DNA of 64,000 nucleotides from Kribbella caucasensis (GCF_004361855.1 NZ_SNWQ01000018.1:92825-156824), one strand, 5' to 3'. Positions 1 to 9,391 are shown, counted from the stretch's first letter. Numbers and translations: made by a program. Notes: generated from the letters alone by a model not told the origin.

Positions 1-30
1 GCCAACTCCACCCCCATCACCGTCAAGTAA
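1..30 (+). CDS. 3' end of an unidentified CDS
   Basis: Nine in-frame codons (ANSTPITVK) end in TAA just before a strong hairpin, which suggests the tail of a gene entering from the left. Too little is present to assign a family. A Ser/Thr-rich ending of this kind occurs in secreted repeat proteins, but that is only a guess. Confidence 0.4.
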   Translation, partial: ANSTPITVK

Positions 31-45
31 CCCCTCCAACCCCTT

Positions 46-95
46 CTTGCGTCCGAAGAACCGAGCGCTACAGGCCGCGGTTCTTCGGACGCAAG
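46..95. terminator. Bidirectional terminator hairpin between convergent genes
   Basis: A perfect 17-bp inverted repeat (46-62 pairs with 79-95) encloses a 16-nt loop. It lies between a plus-strand stop at 30 and a minus-strand stop at 101, so it can serve both transcripts. There is no clear T-run, as is common for actinobacterial terminators. Confidence 0.8.
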
Positions 96-100
96 TGCGT

Positions 101-1342
101 TCAGGGGCGGTGAGCGGCGAGGGCGCGGTGGGCTTGGTACCACCAGAGCAGCAAGGTGCAGAAGGCGGCAGCCGCCAATCCCCAGGCGGCACCCTCCGCG
201 CCGCCCAGCGCGGCACCTGTACTGGCCGCCGTGATCAGGATGACCGACGAGGTCAGGCGGACCCACAGCCCACGCGAAGCGGCCGCCAGCGCACGCAGAA
301 TGGCGAAGGCGCCCGCGTTCGAGGCACCAAATGCTTGCAACAGGATGACCGGGATCATCACGGCATGCGCCTCGGCCCAGACACCCGGCCCAAGCAACTC
401 CCGGCCGACGACATCGGGCAGCAGCAAGAACACTGCACCCCAGGCCAGCGCCCCCGCGCCGACGCCGAACGAGACCACCAGCCCGACCCGCCACAACCGC
501 CGGTACGAATGCTGCAACGCGCGCGCAGCCTCCGGTACGGCGAACGCGCGGATCCCCTGGTTGAGTACGTTCACCGGACCCAGCAAGACCTGCGCGCCCC
601 GGATCCCTGAGACAGCCGCAATCCCGGCGAGCCCGGTGATCGCGAGCATGTAGACCTGGATCGTTCCGCTCACGGCGAGCATCTCCCCGACGTACTTCGG
701 GGTCAGGTCCCGATGCGCCCGCAGCCACTCCCGGACCAACTGGAACCGCGGAGACACCCCCGCCTGGAACCGCCCGGCCACGGCCGCCACGACAGCGCCA
801 AGCCCCCAGCACAGGGTCAACGAGAAGGCCGTTGCCGAGCCGGTCAGATACAGCCCGGCGAAGAGCACGCCCATCGCCAGCAACCAGATCAGGTCGTTGA
901 CGAAGGCGCGCCGCCCGTCCCCGACGACGAAGAACGCCCACCGCCAGGCGTCCTGCAGCAACAACCCCGGCATGGTCACGGCGAACGCGATGACAACCGT
1001 CCTGGACGGCACCCCCGGAAACGCCGCGATCCCCAGCCCGATGAGCAACGCGACCACACCGGCCACGAGTGCGGTCGCAGTACTGGCTCTGACCGCGCGT
1101 TCCCACGATGGGCTGCGCCTGCCGGAGTGCCGGACACTCATGGGTTCGGTGGCGAGGGCACGGGAGACGTTCAGGGCGATCGTGTAGCCGCCGAAGGCGA
1201 GTGCGTAGACGCCGAAATCGGCCACGCTGCCGCTGCGCGCGACCAGGACGCCGACGGCGAGATTGCTGAGGCTGGACAGGCCCTGGTCGGCCAGCCCCCA
1301 CCCAGCCCGGCTCGCCGGTCCGGCAAATCTCCTGAGCTTCAA
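101..1342 (-). CDS. Polysaccharide flippase-like multispanning membrane protein
   Basis: A protein of about 413 residues, almost entirely hydrophobic helices with short charged loops, as in the Wzx/MATE-like polysaccharide exporter superfamily that moves lipid-linked sugar units across the membrane. I place the start at TTG 1342, which overlaps the TGA of the upstream glycosyltransferase gene by 4 nt (TTGA). The frame stays open further upstream only as an antisense-free shadow of that gene. It is the last gene of the minus-strand run from 5607 (initiating transferase, fcl, gmd, wecG-like, flippase). A second, unrelated-looking flippase lies at 33651. The family assignment rests on topology and context more than on a diagnostic motif. 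Confidence 0.75.
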   Translation of the reverse strand: MKLRRFAGPASRAGWGLADQGLSSLSNLAVGVLVARSGSVADFGVYALAFGGYTIALNVSRALATEPMSVRHSGRRSPSWERAVRASTATALVAGVVALLIGLGIAAFPGVPSRTVVIAFAVTMPGLLLQDAWRWAFFVVGDGRRAFVNDLIWLLAMGVLFAGLYLTGSATAFSLTLCWGLGAVVAAVAGRFQAGVSPRFQLVREWLRAHRDLTPKYVGEMLAVSGTIQVYMLAITGLAGIAAVSGIRGAQVLLGPVNVLNQGIRAFAVPEAARALQHSYRRLWRVGLVVSFGVGAGALAWGAVFLLLPDVVGRELLGPGVWAEAHAVMIPVILLQAFGASNAGAFAILRALAAASRGLWVRLTSSVILITAASTGAALGGAEGAAWGLAAAAFCTLLLWWYQAHRALAAHRP

Positions 1343-2142
1343 GAAACTGGTCTGGGCGGCCGCCGCAGGATCCCGGCGCCGAACCGCGGAATGCCCAGCA
1401 CGTAGCGCCGCCAGAGCCGGCGGGGTTCCTTGGCGAGCCGGTAGCTCCACTCCAGGCCGGACCGCTGCATCCACAGCGGCGCCCGGTCGACCCTGCCGGT
1501 GTGGAAGTCGAACGCGGCGCCGACCCCGATCAGGATCGCGGCGTCCAGCCGCTCCCGGTGCTCGGCCATCCAGCGCTCCTGTTTCGGCGCGCCCAGACCG
1601 ACCCAGACGATGTCCGGTTTCGCCTCGTTGATCCGGTCGACGATCTCGGCATCCTCCTGCGCCGACAGCTCCCGGTACGGCGGGCAGTGGACACCCGCGA
1701 CCTCGAGCTCCGGGTGTCGCGCGACGAAGGTCTCCCGCAACTGCTCGGCCACGCCGTCGGCACCGCCGTAGAAGTACTGCGACCAACCGCGCTCGGCCGC
1801 CTCCGCCATCACCCGTTCGAGCAGATCCGGTCCGCAGACCCGGGCCATCCGGTCGAACCCGGCCTTCCTCCCGGCCCACACCAACGGCATCCCGTCGGGC
1901 AGGGTCATCCCGGACGTGTTGTAGAGCTCCGTGAGCCGCTCGTCGGCCCGGGCCTGCAGCAGCGCGTTCATGTCCGAGACGCACACCAGCTGCCGGTCAC
2001 CGCCCGCGATCCACCGGTCGAACGTCTCGACCGTGTCGTCCATATCGGTGACGCTGACGTGGATCCCCAGCACGTCGACCCGCGCATGCCGACCCGCCGA
2101 GGTCCTCGCAACGGTCCTGGGGCCGGTCAGTTCCGCAGTCAT
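1339..2142 (-). CDS. WecG/TagA/CpsF family glycosyltransferase
   Basis: A 267-residue protein with the family core: an N-terminal part that binds the acceptor (VCVSDMNALLQARAD), TLPDGMPLVWAGRKAG, and later VWVGLGAPKQERWM, the signature GLGxPKQE region. The family adds N-acetylmannosaminyl or related residues to a polyprenyl-linked sugar on the cytoplasmic face (WecG, TagA) or acts in capsule assembly (CpsF). Length is normal for the family. Start ATG 2142 lies 3 nt after the gmd stop, and its ribosome site is inside the end of gmd, so translation is probably coupled. The actual sugar donor cannot be read from the sequence. Confidence 0.9.
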   Translation of the reverse strand: MTAELTGPRTVARTSAGRHARVDVLGIHVSVTDMDDTVETFDRWIAGGDRQLVCVSDMNALLQARADERLTELYNTSGMTLPDGMPLVWAGRKAGFDRMARVCGPDLLERVMAEAAERGWSQYFYGGADGVAEQLRETFVARHPELEVAGVHCPPYRELSAQEDAEIVDRINEAKPDIVWVGLGAPKQERWMAEHRERLDAAILIGVGAAFDFHTGRVDRAPLWMQRSGLEWSYRLAKEPRRLWRRYVLGIPRFGAGILRRPPRPVS

Positions 2143-2145
2143 CTC

Positions 2146-3129
2146 TCAGTCCTCTTCGGTCAGCGCGGCGAGATCGGCGTCCACCATGATCTGGACCAGC
2201 TCCGGCACGTGCACCTGGGCCTTCCAGCCGAGCTCCACCTGCGCCTTGGAGGCGTCACCGACCAGCGAGTCCACCTCGGTCGGCCGAACGTACCGGGCGT
2301 CGTAGTCGACGTACTGCTCCCAGTCCATCCCCGCGTGCCGGAACGCCAGCGAGACGAAGTCGCGCACCGAGTACGACGTACCGGTGGCGATCACGTAGTC
2401 GGCCGGCTCGTGGTGCTGCAGCATCCGCCACATGCCCTCGACGTACTCCGGTGCGTAGCCCCAGTCGCGGCAGGCGTCCAGGTTGCCGAGGTAGAGCCGC
2501 TGCTCCAGGCCGAGCTTGATCCGCGCCACCGCCCGGGTGATCTTGCGGGTCACGAAGGTCTCGCCGCGGCGCGGGCTCTCGTGGTTGAACAGGATCCCGT
2601 TCACCGCGAACATGTCGTAGGCCTCGCGGTAGTTGCGGGCCATCCAGTAGCTGTAGACCTTGGCAGCGCCGTACGGCGAGCGCGGGTAGAAGGCGGTCTG
2701 CTCGTTCTGCGGCGGCGGGCTGGCGCCGAACATCTCCGAACTGCTGGCCTGGTAGAACCGGCAGTTCAGCCCGATCATCCGGATCGCCTCGAGCAGCCGG
2801 GTGGTACCCATCCCGGTGGTGTCACCGGTGTACTCCGGTTCGTCGAAGCTGACCCGGACGTGGCTCTGCGCGGCCAGGTGGTAGACCTCGTCCGGCTGGA
2901 TCGAGGCCAGCAGCGTGACCAGGCGGGACCCGTCGGTCAGGTCGCCGTAGTGCAGGAACAACCGCTTGTCCGGCTCGTGCGGGTCGGTGTAGAGGTGGTT
3001 GATCCGGTGGGTGTTGAAGGTGCTGGCCCGGCGGATCAGGCCGTGCACCTCGTACCCCTTGGCCAGCAGCAGTTCGGCCAGATAAGAGCCGTCCTGCCCG
3101 GTGATCCCCGTGATCAGGGCCTTCCTCAT
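2146..3129 (-). CDS. gmd: GDP-mannose 4,6-dehydratase
   Basis: A 327-residue short-chain dehydrogenase/reductase that converts GDP-D-mannose to GDP-4-keto-6-deoxy-D-mannose, the first step to GDP-L-fucose and other 6-deoxyhexoses. Visible features are the Rossmann motif TGITGQDGSYL near residues 7-17, RRASTFNTHRI (typical of Gmd), the SSSEMFG segment, and YGAAKVY with the catalytic Tyr-x3-Lys. The reading frame opens 81 nt further upstream, but ATG 3129 is preceded by GAAGGG and begins directly with the conserved MRKALITG, so I chose it. It is followed closely by the wecG-like gene and preceded by fcl, its pathway partner. Confidence 0.96.
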   Translation of the reverse strand: MRKALITGITGQDGSYLAELLLAKGYEVHGLIRRASTFNTHRINHLYTDPHEPDKRLFLHYGDLTDGSRLVTLLASIQPDEVYHLAAQSHVRVSFDEPEYTGDTTGMGTTRLLEAIRMIGLNCRFYQASSSEMFGASPPPQNEQTAFYPRSPYGAAKVYSYWMARNYREAYDMFAVNGILFNHESPRRGETFVTRKITRAVARIKLGLEQRLYLGNLDACRDWGYAPEYVEGMWRMLQHHEPADYVIATGTSYSVRDFVSLAFRHAGMDWEQYVDYDARYVRPTEVDSLVGDASKAQVELGWKAQVHVPELVQIMVDADLAALTEED

Positions 3130-3145
3130 GCGACACCCTTCTGCA

Positions 3146-4102
3146 TCATTTCCTTGCCCACCCCGCCGCCCCGATCTGGCTGAGGTACCAGGCGTAAGTG
3201 CTCGCGACACCGGCTTCGAGCTCGATGGCGGGTTTCCAGCCCAGCGCCTGCAACCGGCTGACGTCGAGCAGCTTGCGCGGCGTGCCGTCCGGTTTCGACG
3301 GGTCGTTGCCGATGGCGCCGGTGTAGCCGACCGCCCGGGCGACCAGCTCGGCCAGCTCGCGGATCGTCACGTCGGTGCCGACGCCGACGTTGATCGGCGC
3401 CGGGTCATCGTAGTGCTCCAGCAGGAACAGGCACGCGTCGGCCAGGTCGTCGACGTGCAGGAACTCCCGCCGCGGCGTCCCGGTCCCCCACAGCACGACC
3501 TCTTCGGCGCCGGACTCCTTGGCGTCGTGGAACCGGCGGATCAGGGCCGGCAGCACGTGCGAGCTGGTCAGGTCGAAGTTGTCGTTCGGCCCGTACAGGT
3601 TGGTCGGCATCGCGGAGATCCAGTTCAAACCGTATTGCCTTCGCACGGCTTGGACCTGCAGGAGGCCGGCGATCTTGGCGATCGCGTACGCGTCGTTGGT
3701 CGGCTCGAGTTCACCGGTCAGCAGGCTGGACTCGCGGATCGGCTGCTCGGCGTACTTCGGGTAGATACAGGACGAACCGAGGAACAGCAGCCGCGGCGTC
3801 CGGACCTCGAGGCAGGCGTCCATCAGGTTCACCTGGATGCGCAGGTTGTCGCTGAGGAACTCGGTCGGGTGGTCGCGGTTGGCCAGGATGCCGCCGACCC
3901 GGGCGGCCGCGTCGATCACCACGGCCGGCCGGTGCGCGGCCAGGAACGCGAACGTGGCCGACCGGTCGCGCAGGTCGAGCTCGGCCGAGGTGGCGCCGAT
4001 CAACTGGCTGAACCCGGCCGCTTCGAGGCGGCGCCAGATCGCGGAACCCACCAGGCCCCGGTGTCCCGCGACATAGACCGGGGATCGCAGATCGATGGTC
4101 AT
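3146..4102 (-). CDS. fcl: GDP-L-fucose synthase
   Basis: A 318-residue epimerase/reductase that turns GDP-4-keto-6-deoxymannose into GDP-L-fucose. It shows the NADP-binding GHRGLVGSA near the N-terminus, the LGSSCIYPK segment with the active-site Cys typical of the family, and AYAIAKIAG carrying Tyr-x3-Lys. Start ATG 4102 overlaps the TGA of the upstream transferase (TGATG), so the two are translationally coupled. With gmd 16 nt downstream, the pair commits GDP-mannose to L-fucose, implying a fucosylated polymer. Confidence 0.96.
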   Translation of the reverse strand: MTIDLRSPVYVAGHRGLVGSAIWRRLEAAGFSQLIGATSAELDLRDRSATFAFLAAHRPAVVIDAAARVGGILANRDHPTEFLSDNLRIQVNLMDACLEVRTPRLLFLGSSCIYPKYAEQPIRESSLLTGELEPTNDAYAIAKIAGLLQVQAVRRQYGLNWISAMPTNLYGPNDNFDLTSSHVLPALIRRFHDAKESGAEEVVLWGTGTPRREFLHVDDLADACLFLLEHYDDPAPINVGVGTDVTIRELAELVARAVGYTGAIGNDPSKPDGTPRKLLDVSRLQALGWKPAIELEAGVASTYAWYLSQIGAAGWARK

Positions 4103-5607
4103 CAATAGGCTCCCGCGCCGTAGATGACCGCGCGCGCGGTCTTCCAGAGGATGAGCAGATCCAGCGTCATCGACCAATTGTCGACATACCGGAGGTCCAA
4201 CCGGACCGATTCGTCCCAGGACAGGTCGCTTCGGCCGCTCACCTGCCACAGACCGGTGATCCCGGGCTTGACCAGCATCCGGCGGGAGTCGTCCGCGGCG
4301 TACAGGGCGACTTCCTCCGACAGCGGCGGGCGTGGCCCGACCAGGGACATGTCGCCGCGCAGCACGTTGTACAGCTGGGGCAGCTCGTCGAGGGAGAAGC
4401 GGCGGATCCACCGGCCGAGCGGCGTCATCCGCGGATCGTCGCGCATCTTGAACACGACGCCGTTGCCGTCGCTCAGCGCGAACAGGTCGCCGAGGCGCTG
4501 CTCGGCGTCGGAGTACATGCTGCGGAACTTGAGCATGGTGAATTCGGCGCCGGCCCGGCCGACCCGGCGCTGGCGGAACAGCACCGGCCCTGGGCTGGAG
4601 ATCTTCACCGCGATCGTCAGGGCGATCAGCAGCGGGGCCAGGATGGCGATCAGCGTCAGCGCGACCACCCGGTCGAAGACGGCCTTCATCAGGTGCGGTC
4701 CCCCGCTCACCGATGGCCGCTCCAGGTGCAGCAGGGACAGCCCCGCGACCGGCCGGACCGAGATCCGCGGACCGGCGACCTCGATGATGCCGGGTGACAC
4801 GATCAGCTCGACGCCACGCTGTTCCAGCGCCCAGGACAACCGGCGCAGCGACTGACCGGCCAGGTCGGGGTCGGTCGCCACCGCGACGATGTCGACGACG
4901 TGCCGGTCGACCGCGGCCAGGATGTCGGCCTCGTCCAGCTCGTCGGCCTGCAGTGGCCCGGTTTCGCCGTGGTCACCGCGCGGTCGGCAGGTCGCCACCA
5001 CGCGGTACCCGTCGGTGGGTCGGCTCTCCAAGTGCTCGCACAGGGTCGCGGCGGGGCTCTTCCGGCCGACCACCAGGACGCGGTGCATGCAGCGCCCACG
5101 CAGCCGATGCCGGTGCAGGTCCTTGCGCAGCGCGTAGCGCAGCACCAACGCGGCTGCCACGGTCACCGGGATGGCGAGGACGACGAATCCGCGGGCGATC
5201 TCGCTGCGGGTCGCGTACGACGCGATCGCGAGCGCGGCGGTCAGGCCGACACCGGAGCGGAGGATGGAACGGAACTCGTCCGGCCCGGCGCCGAAGTACC
5301 GGGAGTCGTAGCCGCGGGACAAGGCGACCACGGCGATCCAGGCCAGCGGGAGCAGACTGCCGATCACCAGGTAGCCGCTGCCGACGTGGTAGCCGAAGCG
5401 GGTGAGCAGGGCGACCGAGATACCGATCACCGCGGCGAGCAGGTCGCCGCCGACGGCTGCCCAGCGGTAGACACCGACCCAGCGGGGCTCGGTCGAACTG
5501 GACGGCAGCGGCACGATCGCCGGGACTTCGTGCGGCACGACCCAGGTCGCAAATTCGGTGGCCGCGGCCGGGTGCGGCGGCGTGCCGACCCGCTTACCTC
5601 CGCTCAC
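4102..5607 (-). CDS. Exopolysaccharide polyprenyl glycosylphosphotransferase (copy 1)
   Basis: A 501-residue initiating enzyme of the WbaP/CpsE type, which transfers a sugar-1-phosphate to undecaprenyl phosphate. The N-terminal half has about four to five membrane helices (roughly residues 45-160) and a CoA-binding-like Rossmann region. After a further helix near residue 310 comes the bacterial sugar transferase domain with PGPVLFRQRRVG, MLKFRSM, SLDELPQLYNVLRGDMS and VGPRPP. GTG 5607 follows GAGGGA. It is the first gene of a five-gene minus-strand operon. A close paralogue lies at 44005-45498 in the same orientation, near-identical over long stretches. Confidence 0.95.
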   Translation of the reverse strand: MSGGKRVGTPPHPAAATEFATWVVPHEVPAIVPLPSSSTEPRWVGVYRWAAVGGDLLAAVIGISVALLTRFGYHVGSGYLVIGSLLPLAWIAVVALSRGYDSRYFGAGPDEFRSILRSGVGLTAALAIASYATRSEIARGFVVLAIPVTVAAALVLRYALRKDLHRHRLRGRCMHRVLVVGRKSPAATLCEHLESRPTDGYRVVATCRPRGDHGETGPLQADELDEADILAAVDRHVVDIVAVATDPDLAGQSLRRLSWALEQRGVELIVSPGIIEVAGPRISVRPVAGLSLLHLERPSVSGGPHLMKAVFDRVVALTLIAILAPLLIALTIAVKISSPGPVLFRQRRVGRAGAEFTMLKFRSMYSDAEQRLGDLFALSDGNGVVFKMRDDPRMTPLGRWIRRFSLDELPQLYNVLRGDMSLVGPRPPLSEEVALYAADDSRRMLVKPGITGLWQVSGRSDLSWDESVRLDLRYVDNWSMTLDLLILWKTARAVIYGAGAY

Positions 5608-5626
5608 ACCGGTCCCTCATTTCAAG

Positions 5627-5642
5627 CTGCCTGTTCAGGCAG
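5627..5642. repeat. Palindrome in divergent promoter region
   Basis: CTGCCTG-TT-CAGGCAG is a perfect 7-bp inverted repeat about 20 nt upstream of the GTG of the initiating transferase gene. It sits in the 251-nt space (5608-5858) between divergent genes, where both promoters must lie. It could be an operator, but it is short and may be chance. I recognised no convincing -35/-10 pair here. Confidence 0.3.
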
Positions 5643-5858
5643 AATCACCCCTCTGCCGGGGAAGTCTCCAATCTGCCAGATAGCGGTGTCAAACCACCGC
5701 GCCGATACAGCCAGTAGGTGAGACACCACAGACAGTCTATTTGGACAGGGCCGCGAACAGCTCATCCGGCGGTGTCGGGACCGGCCCGTTGACCCTGGCA
5801 CTCATGCGAGAGAGTCTGAGAGACGCCTGGGGGTTACAGGGCGCGGGGGCGGGGCTTC

Positions 5859-7865
5859 ATGTACACCTACAAGCCAGCTGCCGGACGGGCGGCCACTGCA
5901 ATCTGCCTGACCACCTTGATGGTGGCCGGTCTGTCACTGCAGCTCGGCGCGCCGGCCAAGGCAGCACAGCCGGTCGGGGACGCGCAGGCCACGGTCGAGA
6001 CCGAACCGGTCGCCCACAGCGGTGATGCCGCGGACGATCCGGCGATCTGGGTCGATCGGGCGGATCCGGCTCATTCGGCCGTGATCGGCAACGACAAGGG
6101 CGGGGCGCTGGAGGTCTACGACCTCGACGGCCGCCGGCTCCAGCGGATCACCGAGGGCTTCTTCGGCAACGTCGACGTCCTGCAAGGCTTCCGCACGGGC
6201 AACGGGAGCGTCGATCTCGTCGTCACCTATCGGGCCGGCGTCCGGGTCTACCGGATCGATCCGCTGACCCGTCAGCTGACCAACATCACCGACGCGCCGG
6301 ACGGGAGCATCCCCGGCGGCGGTGAGGGCCTGTGTCTTTACCAGAGCCCGGAGGACGGCGCGGTCTATGCCTTCAGCAACACCCGCGGCGGCCAGGTGAG
6401 CCAGTTCGCGCTGACCGACGCCGACGGGGACGGTCTGGTTGAAGGCGCCCGGGTCCGCAGCTGGGAGGTCGGCTCGGAGGTCGAGTCGTGCGTCGCCGAC
6501 AACGAGTCCGGAGATCTGTACCTCAGCGAGGAGAACGTCGGGATCTGGAAGTACGGCGCCGAGCCGGGCGATCCGGCCACTCCAGAGGCGCGGACCTTGG
6601 TCGACGGACTCGTCGGCGCAGGCGGTCACCTGCTCGCCGATGTCGAAGGCCTCGCCCTGGTCGGCCGGCCCGACGGCACCGGGTATCTGCTGGCGTCCGC
6701 GCAAGCACCGTACGGCGTTGACAACTTCTATGCGGTGTACGAGCGGGAAGGAGCGAACACCTTCGTCCGGACGTACCAGATCGTCGGTGGACCGGAGGTC
6801 GACGGGTGCTCGCACACGGACGGCATCGCGGCGGTCGCGACTGATCTCGGGCCTTCGTTCCGGTCCGGTCTGTTCATCTGCCAGGACGACAGCAACACGG
6901 CTCCCGGCAGCAGCGGGAACCAGAACTTCAAGCTGGTCCCGCTAGAACGGGTCGTCTCCCTCGATCCGGCTGCACCGGTGAATCAGCCACCGCGAGCCGT
7001 GATCGGCGCCGACTGCAACGACCTCACCTGTACTACGACGGGAGCGGCCTCGTCGGACCCGGACGGCTCGATCACGCAGTACAGCTGGGCCTTCGGCGAC
7101 GGCGGCACCGCGACCGGAGTCACCGCCGAGCACACCTATGCCGAACCGGGCACCTACACCGTGACGTTGACGGTCACGGACAACGAAGGCGCGACCGGAC
7201 AGGCCGGGCGGACCCTGAGCGTCCCGGTCCAGGCGGGCACGATCTCGTTCGTCGGTGCGGCGATGTCTGCCGCGAACTACCTCGACCATCGGGTCAGCGT
7301 GCCGTCGACCGTACGGGCTGGAGACACCCTGCTGCTCTTCTTCGGCTCCAACACCACTTCCGCCATCACCGCGCCGGTCGGCTGGGAGGAGCTCGGTGCG
7401 GTCACCGTGTCGACCAGTACCACTCGGGCCTGGTGGCGGATCGCAACGAACAGCGATGTGGGCTCCGCGGTCGGCGTTCAGGTGGACTTGATCTCCAAGG
7501 GCAACTTCGTTCTCGCCGCCTACCGGGGTACTTCGGCGACCGCACCCGTGGCGAGTTTCGCGGCCGCCGCGGAGACGGTGAGGCAATTGGGCCACACGAC
7601 TCCACGGGCAGCAGTCTCCTCTCCTTCGAGCTGGGCGGTCTCGTACTGGACGCACAAGGACTCGGTCAGCAGTCGGCTCGCACCGCCGGACGGCGTTTCG
7701 GTCCGGGCCGCCGGAAGCCACAGCGGATACGGCCGGATCACCGCGCTACTGGCCGACTCCGGCGCACCGGTGCCGGAAGGGACGTACGGCGGCCTGACCG
7801 CGACGGCGACCGGCTCCAGCATCGCCGCGACCATGTGGACCGTGATCCTGGCGCCCGCAGAGTGA
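5859..7865 (+). CDS. Secreted beta-propeller phytase-like protein with PKD domain
   Basis: A 668-residue exported protein. A signal peptide (about residues 1-36, ending AKAA) is followed by a beta-propeller phytase domain (about 40-370), recognised by DDPAIW, YRAGVRVYRID, VADNESGDLYLSEEN-GIW and GCSHTDGIA. These phytases use bound calcium to hydrolyse phosphate monoesters of phytate. A PKD domain follows (about 374-455, with WAFGDGGTATG and VTLTVTDNEG). The last 200 residues (about 460-668) match the C-termini of the three giant PKD proteins at 16587-25653. ATG 5859 follows a G-rich site. In this polysaccharide locus it may scavenge phosphate or act on a phosphorylated polymer, which is inference. 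Confidence 0.85.
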   Translation: MYTYKPAAGRAATAICLTTLMVAGLSLQLGAPAKAAQPVGDAQATVETEPVAHSGDAADDPAIWVDRADPAHSAVIGNDKGGALEVYDLDGRRLQRITEGFFGNVDVLQGFRTGNGSVDLVVTYRAGVRVYRIDPLTRQLTNITDAPDGSIPGGGEGLCLYQSPEDGAVYAFSNTRGGQVSQFALTDADGDGLVEGARVRSWEVGSEVESCVADNESGDLYLSEENVGIWKYGAEPGDPATPEARTLVDGLVGAGGHLLADVEGLALVGRPDGTGYLLASAQAPYGVDNFYAVYEREGANTFVRTYQIVGGPEVDGCSHTDGIAAVATDLGPSFRSGLFICQDDSNTAPGSSGNQNFKLVPLERVVSLDPAAPVNQPPRAVIGADCNDLTCTTTGAASSDPDGSITQYSWAFGDGGTATGVTAEHTYAEPGTYTVTLTVTDNEGATGQAGRTLSVPVQAGTISFVGAAMSAANYLDHRVSVPSTVRAGDTLLLFFGSNTTSAITAPVGWEELGAVTVSTSTTRAWWRIATNSDVGSAVGVQVDLISKGNFVLAAYRGTSATAPVASFAAAAETVRQLGHTTPRAAVSSPSSWAVSYWTHKDSVSSRLAPPDGVSVRAAGSHSGYGRITALLADSGAPVPEGTYGGLTATATGSSIAATMWTVILAPAE

Positions 7866-8003
7866 ACGACGCTGTCACCCACTGTTGCTGGCGGAACGGT
7901 CGCGAATAAGCGAGACTGGACCGGAGTGACCCAGAGTCACCGGGGGAAGGTCGAGCGGGGGGCCTGCGGGGATCGCAGGCAGTTCACAGCTGGGGGGCTG
8001 GTT

Positions 8004-9389
8004 TTGCTGGAAGACATCAGGCGTACGCCGCTGCTCGTGGATCCGCGCGGGGCCGAGCGGGCCGAGTCGGCCGCGACGGGTCAGACGGCCGCGCGGGTCG
8101 GGCCGACGGTCTGTCCCTGCGATCGGGTGCTGGCCGACGTACGGCTGGCGATGCTCGGGGTTCGGTTGCCGCTGGCCGTGCTCGGCGACGACGTCGAGGG
8201 CGAACCGCCTTCGGCCGGACGGGTACGGATCCCGGTCACGGCTGACGAGCTGGACCGGGCCCTGGTCGCGGGCGGTCTGATCATCGCCGACTGCGAATCG
8301 ACTCCGGTCGGCTCGCTCGCTGATCTCTCCACCGGACCGGATGGCGAATGGGTCGAAGGGCACCTCGTGGTCGCCTCGGCACTTCCACTGCGCCAAGGCG
8401 AGTCCCGGGTGGTTGTCGTCGCCGAGCGGCCGTTGACCGAGCCAGATCTTCAGCACCTCCGGAAGCTCGACAGCGACGAGGTCGTCCTGGTGGTCCCGAC
8501 CGCTGGCCCAACCCCGGACGGTCTGCCGGCCGCAGTACTCAGGCAGTGCCTCGAAGCGGTCGCACCGGCCGAGTTCACCCTCCTTCCGTTGCCCATCAGT
8601 TGGCGGGGCACGGCCGTAGACGACGCACTCGCGTCCGCGGTGACCACCGCCCTCGACGGCACACATCTCTTCCGGACCCGTCCGGCGACCGAGGTCCATC
8701 GGCACGCCGGCGATCTGCTCTGGGTCGACGCCCTCGAACGGGTGCAGGCGGCCAGGAAGACCCCGGCGACCAACCCTGACGAGTTACTGGCGAAGGTGCT
8801 GCCGGTGCTGACCCGTTGGCGGCCGCCCAGGCATTCGCGAGGTCTGGTGGTCTTCTTCACCGGGCTGTCCGGATCGGGCAAGTCGACGCTGGCGAAGGCG
8901 CTCGCGGATCACCTGGCCGCACAGGCCGACCGGACCGTGACACTGCTCGACGGCGACGTGGTCCGCCGGATGCTGTCGTCCGGTCTCGGCTTCGATCGGG
9001 CCGGCCGGGATCTCAACGTACGCAGGATCGGCTTCGTCGCCGCCGAGGTGGCGCGGCACGGCGGGATCGCGGTCTGCGCACCGATCGCGCCGTACGACGA
9101 ATCCCGCGCGGCCGTGCGGGAGATGGTCGAAGCGGTCGGTGATCTGGTCCTCATCCACGTCGCCACGCCGCTGGCCGAATGCGAGCGCCGCGACGTCAAG
9201 GGCCTTTACCGCAAGGCACGAGCGGGCGTCGTCACCCAGTTCACCGGCATCAGCGACCCGTACGACGAACCGATGGACGCCGAGATCCGGATCGACACCT
9301 CCGGCACGTCGCCGGCCGAGTCGCTCGCGGTCATCACCGACTACCTGGTCAAGGGCGGCTGGCTGGCCCGCGGACCGGGCAAAGGCTGA
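8004..9389 (+). CDS. cysC: Adenylyl-sulfate kinase with extra N-terminal domain
   Basis: The C-terminal part (about residues 275-461) is APS kinase, which phosphorylates adenylyl sulfate to PAPS. It shows the P-loop GLSGSGKST, LLDGDVVR, NVRRIGFVA, APYDESR and GLYRKARAG. The first 270 residues are an additional domain resembling the PUA-like/ATP-sulfurylase N-terminal fold in placement, but with no clear catalytic motif, so I leave it unnamed. I chose TTG 8004, which follows TGGGGGG by about 7 nt. The frame is open to GTG 7926, but that extra stretch looks non-coding. It is followed 2 nt later by a TauE/SafE gene. CysND lie 32 kb away in the same locus. Confidence 0.9.
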   Translation: MLEDIRRTPLLVDPRGAERAESAATGQTAARVGPTVCPCDRVLADVRLAMLGVRLPLAVLGDDVEGEPPSAGRVRIPVTADELDRALVAGGLIIADCESTPVGSLADLSTGPDGEWVEGHLVVASALPLRQGESRVVVVAERPLTEPDLQHLRKLDSDEVVLVVPTAGPTPDGLPAAVLRQCLEAVAPAEFTLLPLPISWRGTAVDDALASAVTTALDGTHLFRTRPATEVHRHAGDLLWVDALERVQAARKTPATNPDELLAKVLPVLTRWRPPRHSRGLVVFFTGLSGSGKSTLAKALADHLAAQADRTVTLLDGDVVRRMLSSGLGFDRAGRDLNVRRIGFVAAEVARHGGIAVCAPIAPYDESRAAVREMVEAVGDLVLIHVATPLAECERRDVKGLYRKARAGVVTQFTGISDPYDEPMDAEIRIDTSGTSPAESLAVITDYLVKGGWLARGPGKG

Positions 9390-9391
9390 CC

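Noticed and set aside
1343..1984. Possible 214-residue N-terminal extension of the first flippase
   Set aside because: It lies wholly inside the wecG-like gene in another frame and is Arg-rich. The TTG overlap start explains the gene better.
1501..3183. Long plus-strand open frame opposite the wecG-like and gmd genes
   Set aside because: Its product is Arg/Pro/His-rich without family motifs, and it is the antisense shadow of two clearly recognisable minus-strand enzymes.
7926..8003. GTG 7926 as the start of cysC
   Set aside because: The added 26 residues look non-coding, and the TTG at 8004 has the better ribosome site. It cannot be fully excluded.
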